64,000 nucleotides of DNA from Chitinophagaceae bacterium (GTDB lineage: Bacteria > Bacteroidota > Bacteroidia > Chitinophagales > Chitinophagaceae): the NCBI GenBank assembly GCA_016720745.1, contig JADKKA010000022.1:620001-684000 (forward strand). Direction: 5' to 3'. The notes beneath the pieces are model-generated. The model searched no databases and was not told the DNA's origin. It worked only from the letters and a program-made list of their open reading frames with translations. Shown here in pieces: positions 7,776-16,551 of the stretch; position 1 is the first letter of the stretch; each line of letters begins with the position of its first letter. A program made the translations under genes and the position numbers.

Positions 7776-8756
7776 GTGGAACCTGACTGGTTTAATAGCA
7801 TTTTAAGTATTGACAATCATTCTTTCGGGGATGCTGCACTGGAACTTTTCCGGTACCAGGCCAGGGAGAATGTCGTGTACCGGGCCTACCTTGATGCCCT
7901 GCATATCCAGCCCGGAACGATCCGCGATATCGCATCCATCCCTTTTTTGCCCATCCGCTTCTTTAAAACCCATGAGGTAAAGACGGGAAATATGGCAACG
8001 GCCCTTGTTTTTGAGAGCAGTGGTACCACCGGTACGCAGACCAGCAGGCATTTTGTGGTGGATCCCGGGCTTTATGAAAGCAGTTTTACACATGGATTTG
8101 AAAGAGTATATGGGCCACCGGCTGGTTATTGTATCATTGGTTTGCTGCCCTCTTATCTGGAAAGACAACATTCATCACTGGTTTATATGGTGGACCAACT
8201 GATCCGGATGAGTGGTCATCCGGAAAGCGGGTTTTATCTCCATGAAACGGCGCAATTGGCCCGAAAACTGGAGCAATTGGAGCAATCCGGCCAAAAGACC
8301 ATTTTAATCGGGGTGACTTACGCTTTACTTGATTTTGCTATGCAATACCCCATGAAACTGCAGCACACCATCCTCATGGAAACCGGCGGAATGAAGGGGC
8401 GTCGGAAGGAACTGATCAGGGAGGAAGTGCACCAGCAGTTGAAAGCGGCCTTTGGGGTACCCGGGGTACATTCGGAATATGGAATGACGGAATTACTCTC
8501 CCAGGCTTATGCAACCGGAGATGGAATATATGTCTGTCCGCCCTGGATGCGGATACTGATGCGGGATGAAGAGGACCCCCTGGCCATCCGGCAGGAGGGA
8601 GCAGGTATTATCAATGTAATTGACCTGGCGAACCGGGATTCCTGTGCCTTTATTGCTACGGAGGATGCGGGTAAACCGGCCCCCGGCGGGGGCTTTGAAG
8701 TATTGGGCAGGATGGATGGCAGTGATTTAAGGGGCTGCAGTCTTTTAATTGTTTAA
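7776..8756 (+). CDS. LuxE-like acyl-protein synthetase family protein
   Basis: About 326 aa. The family resembles LuxE, the acyl-protein synthetase that activates a fatty acid with ATP. It has a phosphate-binding loop FESSGTTGTQTSRH, then ETGGMKGRRKEL and HSEYGMTELLSQ, the last matching the A5-like motif of adenylate-forming enzymes. Partners LuxC and LuxD are absent, as is usual for the Bacteroidota homologues; the physiological substrate is unknown. The reading frame is open far upstream, overlapping the lipoprotein gene on the other strand. The GTG at 7776 (VEPDWFNSIL) fits the usual N-terminus best, with the ATG at 7722 as an alternative. Confidence 0.75.
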   Translation: MEPDWFNSILSIDNHSFGDAALELFRYQARENVVYRAYLDALHIQPGTIRDIASIPFLPIRFFKTHEVKTGNMATALVFESSGTTGTQTSRHFVVDPGLYESSFTHGFERVYGPPAGYCIIGLLPSYLERQHSSLVYMVDQLIRMSGHPESGFYLHETAQLARKLEQLEQSGQKTILIGVTYALLDFAMQYPMKLQHTILMETGGMKGRRKELIREEVHQQLKAAFGVPGVHSEYGMTELLSQAYATGDGIYVCPPWMRILMRDEEDPLAIRQEGAGIINVIDLANRDSCAFIATEDAGKPAPGGGFEVLGRMDGSDLRGCSLLIV

Positions 8757-8766
8757 AAAAGTTTTA

Positions 8767-8793
8767 TTGATTGGCGCTAATCCAATAAATTTG
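8767..8793 (+). promoter_or_regulatory. Promoter of tRNA-Leu
   Basis: TTG (8767-8769), 16 nt, then TAAATTTG (8786-8793), an exact -7 match 14 bp before the mature tRNA 5' end. The spacer is a little shorter than usual. Confidence 0.6.
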
Positions 8794-8806
8794 CACCCCC
8801 AAAGGG

Positions 8807-8888
8807 GCCCAGGTGGCGAAATTGGTAGACGCACCGTCTTCAGGTGGCGGCGCCGCGAGGTGTGCTGGTTCGAGTCCAGTCCTGGGCA
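8807..8888 (+). tRNA. tRNA-Leu (anticodon CAG)
   Basis: Acceptor arms GCCCAGG (8807-8813) and CCTGGGC (8881-8887) pair fully, with discriminator A at 8888. The D arm carries the GGTAGACGC pattern of Leu tRNAs. The anticodon stem CCGTC/GGCGG holds the loop TTCAGGT (anticodon CAG). A short variable arm stem and the T arm with GGTTCGAGTCC follow. CCA is not encoded. Length (82 nt) is that of a class II tRNA. Confidence 0.95.
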
Positions 8889-8890
8889 CA

Positions 8891-8928
8891 AAAAGGCTTT
8901 GAGTAATCAAGGCCTTTTTTTATTTTAT
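8891..8928 (+). terminator. Intrinsic terminator after tRNA-Leu
   Basis: AAAGGC/GCCTTT and TTGA/TCAA form a stem around GTAA, followed by seven T residues. It begins 2 nt after the tRNA. Confidence 0.85.
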
Positions 8929-8973
8929 TAGGATGTATTTCTTTTTCCGGCTTTGTTCAGGGGCTTTATTCAA

Positions 8974-9765
8974 TTACATCTCCTTCAACCCCTCATCTGC
9001 TTTTAACAACCAGCCCTCTCTTTCCAATTTCAATAAGGCCTCTAGTTTTATAGCCTGTCCATATTCTTCCATCTCTTTTACCAGCATATTTTTTCTGAAA
9101 TAACGGAGCCGCTGATGCAATACCTCATGGTCATGCCAGTTGCCCAATGCATTCAGGATTTGGTCCAGCTGCTTCATTTGCCCGTCATCAAATAATGTAT
9201 TCACCTGGCAAAGCAGCAGTAAATAATAAACCTGTTTAAGTTCCTTTCGAATGGCATGTGCCTTTTTGTTAAAGTGTTCCTGCATGGATAAGCACTCTTT
9301 CCATTTCCGGCTGGTATAAGTTTGTATCAAGTCGTTCAGCCCAGCATCCGTGTAATCAGCCAGCACTGGCAAATGATTATGCTGAATGGATAGCAGACAG
9401 GAATGGATATCAGTAAGCGCCGCAGCCTTCGTCTGTACCCGCCCGATACTTTTCAAAGCCCGGAGATATTGCTGAAAGGAGGGAAGTAAACATTTTTCTT
9501 TTTTGGAATACTTTTTCAATAACACATCACTCATTTCCTCATCGCGGTAAATTCCTGCAATTCTGAAAATAGTTCGCACCGTTGCGATCTCCGGATGGCA
9601 ATTCGGTTTGCACTCCTCTTCCGCGAATCGCAATACCGTTCTCCATTTTTTGTAAGCTACACGAAGATCATGTACCGGCTTCTTCCCCGGCAGTTGCCGG
9701 ATCAGGACGAGTTGTTGAAGGATAATATTTTCCTGCTCCCGGAAATATCGTAGAAGGTAATTCAA
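8974..9765 (-). CDS. CHAD domain protein
   Basis: A 263-aa helical protein with the CHAD signature HDLRVAYKKWRTVLRF (32-47), many conserved basic residues, and a later GNWHDHEVL near residue 210. CHAD domains bind inorganic polyphosphate through Lys and Arg and are often found near polyphosphate kinases or triphosphate tunnel enzymes. Here it stands alone between a tRNA and an unrelated secreted protein, with no CYTH partner in view. It is probably cytoplasmic, with no signal peptide. Confidence 0.8.
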   Translation of the reverse strand: MNYLLRYFREQENIILQQLVLIRQLPGKKPVHDLRVAYKKWRTVLRFAEEECKPNCHPEIATVRTIFRIAGIYRDEEMSDVLLKKYSKKEKCLLPSFQQYLRALKSIGRVQTKAAALTDIHSCLLSIQHNHLPVLADYTDAGLNDLIQTYTSRKWKECLSMQEHFNKKAHAIRKELKQVYYLLLLCQVNTLFDDGQMKQLDQILNALGNWHDHEVLHQRLRYFRKNMLVKEMEEYGQAIKLEALLKLEREGWLLKADEGLKEM

Positions 9766-9848
9766 GTGTAATCCGTTCCGGACACGAAGCTAGGCGGACA
9801 TACACAGGAAAACAATGAGGGGAGTCATCAAGCGGGATGAAGATGGCC

Positions 9849-10709
9849 TTACTGGAAGAAATTATAGCTGTATTCGATCTTACCGGTCAGTTGCTGCTCC
9901 TTATCAAATAAAGCTTCCTTGGTCTTCAGACCTTTGTCGTTATAGAGGTATCGCCAGATAATATACCCCACCCATTTTAATTTACCCAGGTTATCGGTGC
10001 CCGTCGTACTCACTTTCTGGATCAACTGACCCGCTTCATCGTAAGTCAGCATCACATCCGGCAGCAGCTTTTTTACGATGTCATTGAAACGAACGATATC
10101 GGTTACATTCCCTTTCTCATCATAGTAATAATAGATCCGGCTCGATTCTTCCCCCCATTTATACAGTACTTCTTCTCCGGCATTGCCTTTCTCATCGGCC
10201 TCAAACCGAATCTCCAGGCTGTCACGGCCATTAATCACCCGCCACATTTTTTCTGGTTTGCCAGCGGCATTATAGCGCCATAAATGTTGTTCTGTTTTTT
10301 CAAAAGAAGCGGAAGGGTCAGTTACAGCCGTTTTAACTTCAGTGATTTTTCCACTGCCATCATAGCTGTAGCTGGTAGTGCTGCCGATGGAGTTCAGAGA
10401 ACTATCAGTGCTATAGATCAGCCGCCCCTGCTCATCATAACGATTATAATAAACACTCAGGTAGCCCGCATTATGGGTACTTACTTTCAGCAGGCGGCCA
10501 TTTTCTTTTATTTCCTTCACTTCTGAAAAATTAGTGGAGCGGGTGCCATTGGCATCATAACCGGTAGCGGTGATTAATTTAACCTTATTGCTGCGCCAGA
10601 CCTGCATCTGCCGGTTGGTCTCCTGGGTGGAAACGATATCATTGTAATAATACTGGGCCCGGGCAGTTCCGGCAATAAATATTAAAAGGGAAAGAACGGT
10701 GATTTTCAT
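9849..10709 (-). CDS. Secreted RHS-repeat-like protein
   Basis: A 286-aa product with a signal peptide (MKITVLSLLIFIAGTARA, then QYYYN). The mature part contains several degenerate YD-type repeats (YYNRYDEQGRLIYS, YSYDGSGKITEV, YYYDEKGNVTDI, LTYDEAGQLIQK, YLYNDKGLKTKE), the beta-strand pattern of RHS/YD proteins. It lacks the long array and toxin tip of true RHS toxins, so an envelope-associated, non-toxin protein is likely. Function unknown. Confidence 0.75.
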   Translation of the reverse strand: MKITVLSLLIFIAGTARAQYYYNDIVSTQETNRQMQVWRSNKVKLITATGYDANGTRSTNFSEVKEIKENGRLLKVSTHNAGYLSVYYNRYDEQGRLIYSTDSSLNSIGSTTSYSYDGSGKITEVKTAVTDPSASFEKTEQHLWRYNAAGKPEKMWRVINGRDSLEIRFEADEKGNAGEEVLYKWGEESSRIYYYYDEKGNVTDIVRFNDIVKKLLPDVMLTYDEAGQLIQKVSTTGTDNLGKLKWVGYIIWRYLYNDKGLKTKEALFDKEQQLTGKIEYSYNFFQ

Positions 10710-10731
10710 GTCAGCGATATTGTACTTTGAT

Positions 10732-10739
10732 CAAAGTTA
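10732..10739 (-). promoter_or_regulatory. -7 element of the RHS-like gene
   Basis: TAACTTTG on the minus strand, 23 bp before the ATG at 10709. It sits inside the palindrome TAACTTTGATCAAAGTA, so a dimeric regulator overlapping the promoter is possible. Confidence 0.5.
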
Positions 10740-10811
10740 CCTGAATTGTACAGTAACGAAAAAGAATGCCATCTTGTATTTTTTTGTCCCTATTTTTAAG
10801 CAAAAATTTCC

Positions 10812-11888
10812 TTGTCCCATATCCCCCAGCGTAAAGAGAAGGATTGCCTGAACTGCGGCAGCATTGTCCAGGGCAAATACTGCCAGGAATGCGGCCAGGA
10901 AAATGTGGTTCCCCATGAGACCTTCTGGCACATGGTGAAGCATTTTCTGTATGATATCACCCATTTCGACAGCAAGTTCTTCGACTCGATGAAGTTCCTG
11001 CTCTTTAAACCGGGTTTTCTTCCTGCAGAATATGTCCGCGGCCGCCGGGCCAGCTACCTCAACCCGGTTAAAAAATATGTGTTTACCTCCGCCGTTTTTT
11101 TCCTGCTTTTCTTTGGCATTTTTGTGAAGACGGATAATATCGACACTGGGTTGGATCAGCCGCTGACAAAGGCAGAAAGAGCGAGCAATATCCGGAAAGG
11201 GGAGAGAGAATTGAAGAAGAACCCCAATAATGCAGAATGGAAACAAATGCTGGAGATGCTTAAAGACAGTACCCGGACTCTGACCGGTGAGGACATGGTC
11301 AGGTACTGGAATGATTTTGATTTTATCAATGTCAGCAGCCGGAGTTACCGCAACCGGCAGGAATATGATTCCATACAAAAGATACTGCCCGAAGAGGAGA
11401 AAGATGGATGGCTGATCAGTCTGATCGAAAAAAGAAACCTGGCTTTGAAAAAGAAATACGGCGGCGATCCCCGGACCGGCACATCCAAATTATTCGATGC
11501 CGTCCTCCACAAGCTGCCCTATATGCTGTTTGTATCGCTGCCATTATTTGCGCTGATTCTCAAATTGCTTTATATCCGCAGGAAGGAATACTATTATGCA
11601 GATCACGGTATTTTCAGTATCTATCACTACATTTTTTCTTTTCTCCTGCTGGCCTTTGTTTTTGGAATTGATGAAATCCAGGGCCTGACCGGTATTGAAG
11701 ACCTCGACTGGCTAACAGGCCTGCTTTTTCTATCCGGAGGTCTGTACCTCTTTCTTTCCATGAAAAGATTTTATAAGCAGGGGTATGGTAAAACATTGCT
11801 GAAATTTATCCTCCTGAACATAGCGGCTTTGCTAATCATGATACTGCTTTTTATCATCTTTGTCTTATTGGCCGTATTTGAAATTTAA
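10812..11888 (+). CDS. DUF3667 family membrane protein with zinc ribbon
   Basis: A 358-aa protein. The N-terminus has a four-Cys zinc ribbon (CLNCG...CQECG, about residues 12-29), then the DUF3667 pattern with HFDSKFFDSMKFLLFKPGFLPAEY and GRRASYLNPVKKY, and about five membrane segments in the C-terminal half. Function is not established. A second, shorter family member is at 60017-60760. The start is a TTG; no upstream ATG fits and the product (MSHIPQRKEKDCLNCG) matches the family N-terminus. Confidence 0.85.
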   Translation: MSHIPQRKEKDCLNCGSIVQGKYCQECGQENVVPHETFWHMVKHFLYDITHFDSKFFDSMKFLLFKPGFLPAEYVRGRRASYLNPVKKYVFTSAVFFLLFFGIFVKTDNIDTGLDQPLTKAERASNIRKGERELKKNPNNAEWKQMLEMLKDSTRTLTGEDMVRYWNDFDFINVSSRSYRNRQEYDSIQKILPEEEKDGWLISLIEKRNLALKKKYGGDPRTGTSKLFDAVLHKLPYMLFVSLPLFALILKLLYIRRKEYYYADHGIFSIYHYIFSFLLLAFVFGIDEIQGLTGIEDLDWLTGLLFLSGGLYLFLSMKRFYKQGYGKTLLKFILLNIAALLIMILLFIIFVLLAVFEI

Positions 11889-11892
11889 TACC

Positions 11893-12672
11893 ATGCAAGA
11901 AAAAAACGAGGCTGCTTTCTCCCGGTTGGTACAAATCATGGATGAACTGAGGGAGCAATGCCCCTGGGATCGTAAACAAACGATTCAGTCACTCCGGCAA
12001 ATGACCATTGAAGAAACTTACGAACTGGCCGATGCGATTACCGATGCCAACTGGAAAGGGATAAAAGAAGAACTGGGGGACCTGCTGCTCCATATCCTTT
12101 TTTATTCCAAAATAGGAAGGGAACAGGGGCATTTTACCCTCGACGAAATGATCCACGGGATCTGCGATAAACTGGTGGCCCGTCATCCCCATATTTACGG
12201 AGATGTTAAAGTGAAGGATGACGAAGAAGTAAAGTCTAACTGGGAAAAACTAAAGCTTAAAGAAGGCAAGACATCCGTTCTCAGCGGCGTGCCCGTTTCC
12301 CTGCCCGCCATGGTCAAAGCCATGCGCCTGCAGGAAAAAGCCAAACAAACCGGTTTTGAATGGGAGAACCGCGAACAGGTCTGGGAAAAAGTAGAGGAAG
12401 AAACAGCTGAGTTAAAAGAGGCCATTCAAAGCGGCAGTGCGGACAAAACAGAAGAAGAATTTGGGGACCTGCTCTTCTCCCTGGTCAATTATGCACGGTT
12501 TTTGCAGTTAGATCCCGAAAACGCACTGGAAAGGACCAATAAAAAATTCATCCACCGGTTTACGCAAATGGAAGCCATTGCCCTGCAGGAAGGAAAAAAT
12601 CTCAATGATATGAGCCTGGAAGAAATGGATGCCATCTGGAACACCATCAAACAACAGCGGCCACAGTCTTGA
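11893..12672 (+). CDS. mazG: Nucleoside triphosphate pyrophosphohydrolase MazG
   Basis: A 259-aa protein with two MazG repeats, each with the metal-binding EExxE/ExxD arrangement: EETYELADAI...EELGDLLLHI near residues 40-72, and EEETAELKEAI...EEFGDLLFSL in the C-terminal half. It hydrolyses NTPs to NMP and PPi (house-cleaning of aberrant nucleotides). The start at 11893 (MQEKNEAAFSRL) is preferred over the in-frame TTG at 11860, which lies inside the DUF3667 gene. Its stop overlaps the next gene's TTG start (TTGA). Confidence 0.92.
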   Translation: MQEKNEAAFSRLVQIMDELREQCPWDRKQTIQSLRQMTIEETYELADAITDANWKGIKEELGDLLLHILFYSKIGREQGHFTLDEMIHGICDKLVARHPHIYGDVKVKDDEEVKSNWEKLKLKEGKTSVLSGVPVSLPAMVKAMRLQEKAKQTGFEWENREQVWEKVEEETAELKEAIQSGSADKTEEEFGDLLFSLVNYARFLQLDPENALERTNKKFIHRFTQMEAIALQEGKNLNDMSLEEMDAIWNTIKQQRPQS

Positions 12673-15600
12673 ATTCACTCTTTCAACATAATCAAAGGGG
12701 AAAATACCTTGTTCTGCTGGTGGCCATCATCCTGTTTGGCCTCTCTTTTCTTTTTAATAAACGATACAGTAACCGCTCTTCGGTTACCCAGGAAGTAAAG
12801 AAGCTCGAACGGTATCTCTCTTCCCGGCAAAAGGATTTCAACAGTTTATTGCAGGATACTGGTTTGGTGAACCGGCTGTTGACTAAATCATCATCCCGTA
12901 CAGAATATGATCAGGTAACGGGACAGCCCTTTGGCTTCTTCCTCTATCAGCAGCAGGATTTTAGTGAAGCTTCCATGCTGTTCTGGAGCAATCAGTTGAT
13001 TACTCCGCCACCGGAACTGGTTACCGGTAAGGACGGGGAATATTTTATGCAGCTTTCCAACGGATATTACTACATGATCCGTAAAACCCTGGCCGATAAC
13101 AGGGGAATTGCCTGTGCCATGATCCTGGTACGCGCCAAATTCTTTATACAAACCGATTACCTTCCTGAAAAATTTGCGTATAGCAGCTCAGCCGATAAAC
13201 GGGTACTGATTTCCCGTAAACAAACTGAATTTCCGGTGAAGACAGCTTCGGGCATCACCCTTTTCTATCTGGATAAAAAAGCCAGTGGGGCGGTACCCTA
13301 TAACGACCGGCTCACCATCCTGCTCCGCTTGTTCGGTATTCTCCTGCTCTTTCTTTTTATCCAGTTGCAGGTGGAGCAAACCGCCAGGATAAAAGGCCCC
13401 TGGACAGGTATCGGTTTACTCACCCTGCTCTTATTACTGTTGAGGGTGGCAACTTACTTTTTTCCGGCCTTACTCAATCTCCGGCAATTTGAATTGTTCA
13501 ATCCGGCCTGGTATGGCTCCAATATTGTACAACGTTCATTGGGTGATTTGCTGATCAATGCCATGTTTTTCTGCTGGATCGTGCTCTTTGCCTGGTCCAA
13601 ACTCCATCGGAAAGATGATCTCACCCTTGCTTTTTCAGCAAAACTGAAATGGATCGCAGGTATCCTATCCCTGGTATTGCTCATCCTTTCCACATTTGTA
13701 CTGGCATCAGTGATCCGGAGCATGGTGGCGGATTCAAAAATCTCTTTTGATGTAACCAATTTCTTTACACTTAATTTCTTCACGGTAGTCGGGTTTGTGG
13801 TGCTGGCCTGTTTATCGCTTTCTTATTATTACTTTTCACAGTTACTTTTCCGGCTCATCTTCCCGTTGTTTGCGGACAGGAAGTATATCATCTATTTCGC
13901 CATCGGCTTTGCCGGTTTACTATACCTGACTACCCGTTCCGGTCACCCCGAAGTATTGTTTTATTTACCCGTGCTGATCTGGCTGCTGGTATATACCTGG
14001 CTGATCAACCGGCAGGGATTGATTTTTTCCAAACTCCGGATCAATATCGCCAGTATCCTTTCCTGGATTTTTGTTTTCTCGGTATCCATTGCCTCCATCA
14101 TGCTGAGTGAGATCCAGAAAGCAGAATGGGAAAAAAGGAAAAGGATTGCGGAAAAGCTGGCGGTGCAAACCGACCCTTCCAGTGAAAGACTGATGAATAT
14201 TGCCATTCAGTACCTTGACAATGATTTCCTGACGGATAATTTCAAACGCTTTTATGATGAAGAACAGGGGAAGGAATTCCGCGACAGTATCATCACTGAA
14301 AATTACAGCGGTTACCTGAATAAATATGATACCCGTTTGTATGTGTATGATGCGGAAGGGAAACCGCTTTTTAATGAGGACCTCACTTCTTACGAAACCC
14401 TGAACACCATTCTGAATGTACAGGCAAGGCCAACAAGTATTGAGGGGCTTTATTACTATGAAGCTTCCTTTGATAAATTCAATTATATCACCCGAAGGGA
14501 TGTAATTGATACCGGGATGAATAAAATCGGCACTTTCTTTATTGTATCTAACCCGAAAGTGTATAGCCGGGAAGCCCTCTTCCCTGAACTATTCCGGCAG
14601 TTTAGCAAGAATGCAGATCCGGAAACCTCCCCGGTATTTTCGAATGCAGTGTATGTGAATGACAGCCTGGTATCACCTCCGGGAAATTATCCCTTTGCCA
14701 CCTGGCTGGAGGCCAATGAAAAACCCCAGAAAGAATTTGAGAAAAGAGACAAAGGGGACTTTGAAGAACTCTGGTACAAGGCCGGAAACAATAAGGCCAT
14801 CGTGATCGCCCGGAAAAAAGAGACTTTTATTGAAGCGATCACTTTATTCTCCTATATATTCTGTTCCTTTCTCTTCCTGGTTGCCTTTGTTCAACTGCTG
14901 AGTTTTATATTGAAAGCCATCAGCGAAAGAACTGGGTTGCGACGGATGCTGCAGCTTAATATCCGTTCGCAGGTACATGGAACGATTATTTTTATCAGCG
15001 TATTCTCCTTCCTGATTATCGGTGCGGCCACTATCTCCTTTTTTATCAGCCGCTATAACCGGAATAATAACGATAAGCTGAGTCGCACCATGAAAATCAT
15101 GGTGAATGAGATGGAGAAAAAACTCTCTGATCATAATGTATTTGATGATGTGTTAAAAGTGTATGATTCAGTATCCATTTATCCGCTGCAACAACTGGTA
15201 GATGAAGTGGCAGATATTCATGGAGTGGATGTAAATGTGTACGACCTCAATGGGAACCTCCAGGTCTCTTCTGAAGCCAATGTGTACACCAAGGGCGTAC
15301 TGGGGAAGAAGATGGACCCTACGGCTTTTTATCATCTCAGTAAATTACGGCAGGTGCAACATGCGCAGGAAGAAAAGATTGGTAATTTTTCCTACCTCAG
15401 TATTTATTCACCGGTAAGAGATGAAAGCCGGCAGGTAGATTCTTATATTAATATTCCTTATTTCACTTCAAAGCCTGAGCTGGAACAGGAAATTTCTAAT
15501 TTCCTCGTCACGATCATCAACCTGAACGCATTTATTTTCCTGGTGGCAGGATTGATCGCCCTCTTTATCACCAACCGGATTACCCGCTCCTTTGCCATCA

Positions 15601-16424
15601 TCAGTGATAAGATGAAAGAAGTGAGCCTGGGACAACTGAATGAAGCCATCACCTGGAACCGGAATGATGAGATTGGTGATCTGGTTAAGGAATACAATAA
15701 GATGGTGGAAAAACTTGGAGAAAGTGCCAGCGCACTGGCCAAGAGTGAAAGGGAAGGGGCCTGGCGGGAAATGGCAAGACAGGTAGCGCATGAGATCAAG
15801 AATCCGCTGACTCCTATGAAACTGAGTATCCAATACCTGCAAAAAGCCATCAATAATAACCAGGATAATGTAAAAGAATTATCCGCCAGTGTGGCCAATA
15901 CCCTGGTAGAGCAGATTGATCACCTGGCCAAGATTGCCGCCGACTTCTCTCAGTTTGCCAATATCGGGAATACCCATATAGAGGTTTTTGATCTGCATGA
16001 GGTAATGGGCTCCCTCCGTGATTTGTACCAGGCAGATCCGAAAGTAAACATGGTATGGTATCCGATCAATGATCGTGTGATGCTTCGGGCGGATAAAACA
16101 CAGATGAACCGGCTCTTCACCAACCTGCTCACCAATGCAGTGCAGGCCTGCAGCGACAGTGGCGCCTGCCGGATTCTCATTGATGAAAAAAGAGCAGCAC
16201 AAAAATTCCTGGTCAGTATTCAGGATAACGGAGAAGGTATACCGGCGGAGATGCAGGATAAAATCTTTGTCCCCAATTTCACGACCAAATCATCCGGCAC
16301 CGGCCTGGGCCTTGCGATGTGTAAAGGCATTGTTGAACAGGCACAGGGGAAAATATGGTTTGAAACAAGGATGGGAGAGGGAACCACATTTTTTGTAGAG
16401 TTGCCTTTGTTGGTTGAAGAGTGA
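12669..16424 (+). CDS. Large NtrY-like sensor histidine kinase
   Basis: A 1251-aa membrane kinase. An N-terminal helix and periplasmic region are followed by a cluster of membrane spans (about 215-480), a second periplasmic-type region, two further spans (near 725-745 and 770-790), an extracytoplasmic segment, a last span (about 945-965), a HAMP domain (ITRSFAIISDKMKEVSLGQL), a dimerisation domain with phospho-acceptor His1041 (VAHEIKNPLTPMKLS) and a C-terminal ATPase domain (NLLTNAVQAC, DNGEGI, GTGLGLAMCKGI). The AHEIKNPLTPMKLS box and HAMP placement resemble NtrY. No response regulator is adjacent. The TTG start overlaps the mazG stop. Confidence 0.85.
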   Translation: MNSLFQHNQRGKYLVLLVAIILFGLSFLFNKRYSNRSSVTQEVKKLERYLSSRQKDFNSLLQDTGLVNRLLTKSSSRTEYDQVTGQPFGFFLYQQQDFSEASMLFWSNQLITPPPELVTGKDGEYFMQLSNGYYYMIRKTLADNRGIACAMILVRAKFFIQTDYLPEKFAYSSSADKRVLISRKQTEFPVKTASGITLFYLDKKASGAVPYNDRLTILLRLFGILLLFLFIQLQVEQTARIKGPWTGIGLLTLLLLLLRVATYFFPALLNLRQFELFNPAWYGSNIVQRSLGDLLINAMFFCWIVLFAWSKLHRKDDLTLAFSAKLKWIAGILSLVLLILSTFVLASVIRSMVADSKISFDVTNFFTLNFFTVVGFVVLACLSLSYYYFSQLLFRLIFPLFADRKYIIYFAIGFAGLLYLTTRSGHPEVLFYLPVLIWLLVYTWLINRQGLIFSKLRINIASILSWIFVFSVSIASIMLSEIQKAEWEKRKRIAEKLAVQTDPSSERLMNIAIQYLDNDFLTDNFKRFYDEEQGKEFRDSIITENYSGYLNKYDTRLYVYDAEGKPLFNEDLTSYETLNTILNVQARPTSIEGLYYYEASFDKFNYITRRDVIDTGMNKIGTFFIVSNPKVYSREALFPELFRQFSKNADPETSPVFSNAVYVNDSLVSPPGNYPFATWLEANEKPQKEFEKRDKGDFEELWYKAGNNKAIVIARKKETFIEAITLFSYIFCSFLFLVAFVQLLSFILKAISERTGLRRMLQLNIRSQVHGTIIFISVFSFLIIGAATISFFISRYNRNNNDKLSRTMKIMVNEMEKKLSDHNVFDDVLKVYDSVSIYPLQQLVDEVADIHGVDVNVYDLNGNLQVSSEANVYTKGVLGKKMDPTAFYHLSKLRQVQHAQEEKIGNFSYLSIYSPVRDESRQVDSYINIPYFTSKPELEQEISNFLVTIINLNAFIFLVAGLIALFITNRITRSFAIISDKMKEVSLGQLNEAITWNRNDEIGDLVKEYNKMVEKLGESASALAKSEREGAWREMARQVAHEIKNPLTPMKLSIQYLQKAINNNQDNVKELSASVANTLVEQIDHLAKIAADFSQFANIGNTHIEVFDLHEVMGSLRDLYQADPKVNMVWYPINDRVMLRADKTQMNRLFTNLLTNAVQACSDSGACRILIDEKRAAQKFLVSIQDNGEGIPAEMQDKIFVPNFTTKSSGTGLGLAMCKGIVEQAQGKIWFETRMGEGTTFFVELPLLVEE

Positions 16425-16435
16425 ATGAACAGATT

Positions 16436-16513
16436 AACAGATGAACAAGGATTTAAGAATGATGAAGGCCGGGTCGTTGAACTTCAGTAATCGTTATTCC
16501 TTGTTCATCTGTT
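16436..16513. repeat. 16-bp perfect inverted repeat between kinase and ggt
   Basis: AACAGATGAACAAGGA (16436-16451) is perfectly complemented by 16498-16513, with a 46-nt loop that continues to pair loosely. No T run follows, so it is not a standard terminator. The arm is itself related to the preceding GAACAGATTAACAG. It lies just upstream of a candidate TATCTTTA -7 box (16528-16535) for ggt. Confidence 0.8.
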
Positions 16514-16551
16514 CTCATTTCATTTATTATCTTTAATCCAAACGAACCTAC

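Noticed and set aside
8749..8931. 60-aa plus-strand frame after the LuxE-like gene
   Set aside because: It runs straight through the tRNA-Leu gene and has no start signal of its own.
10737..11378. 213-aa minus-strand reading frame opposite the DUF3667 gene
   Set aside because: It is antisense to a gene with clear zinc-ribbon and family motifs, and its own sequence shows no domain.
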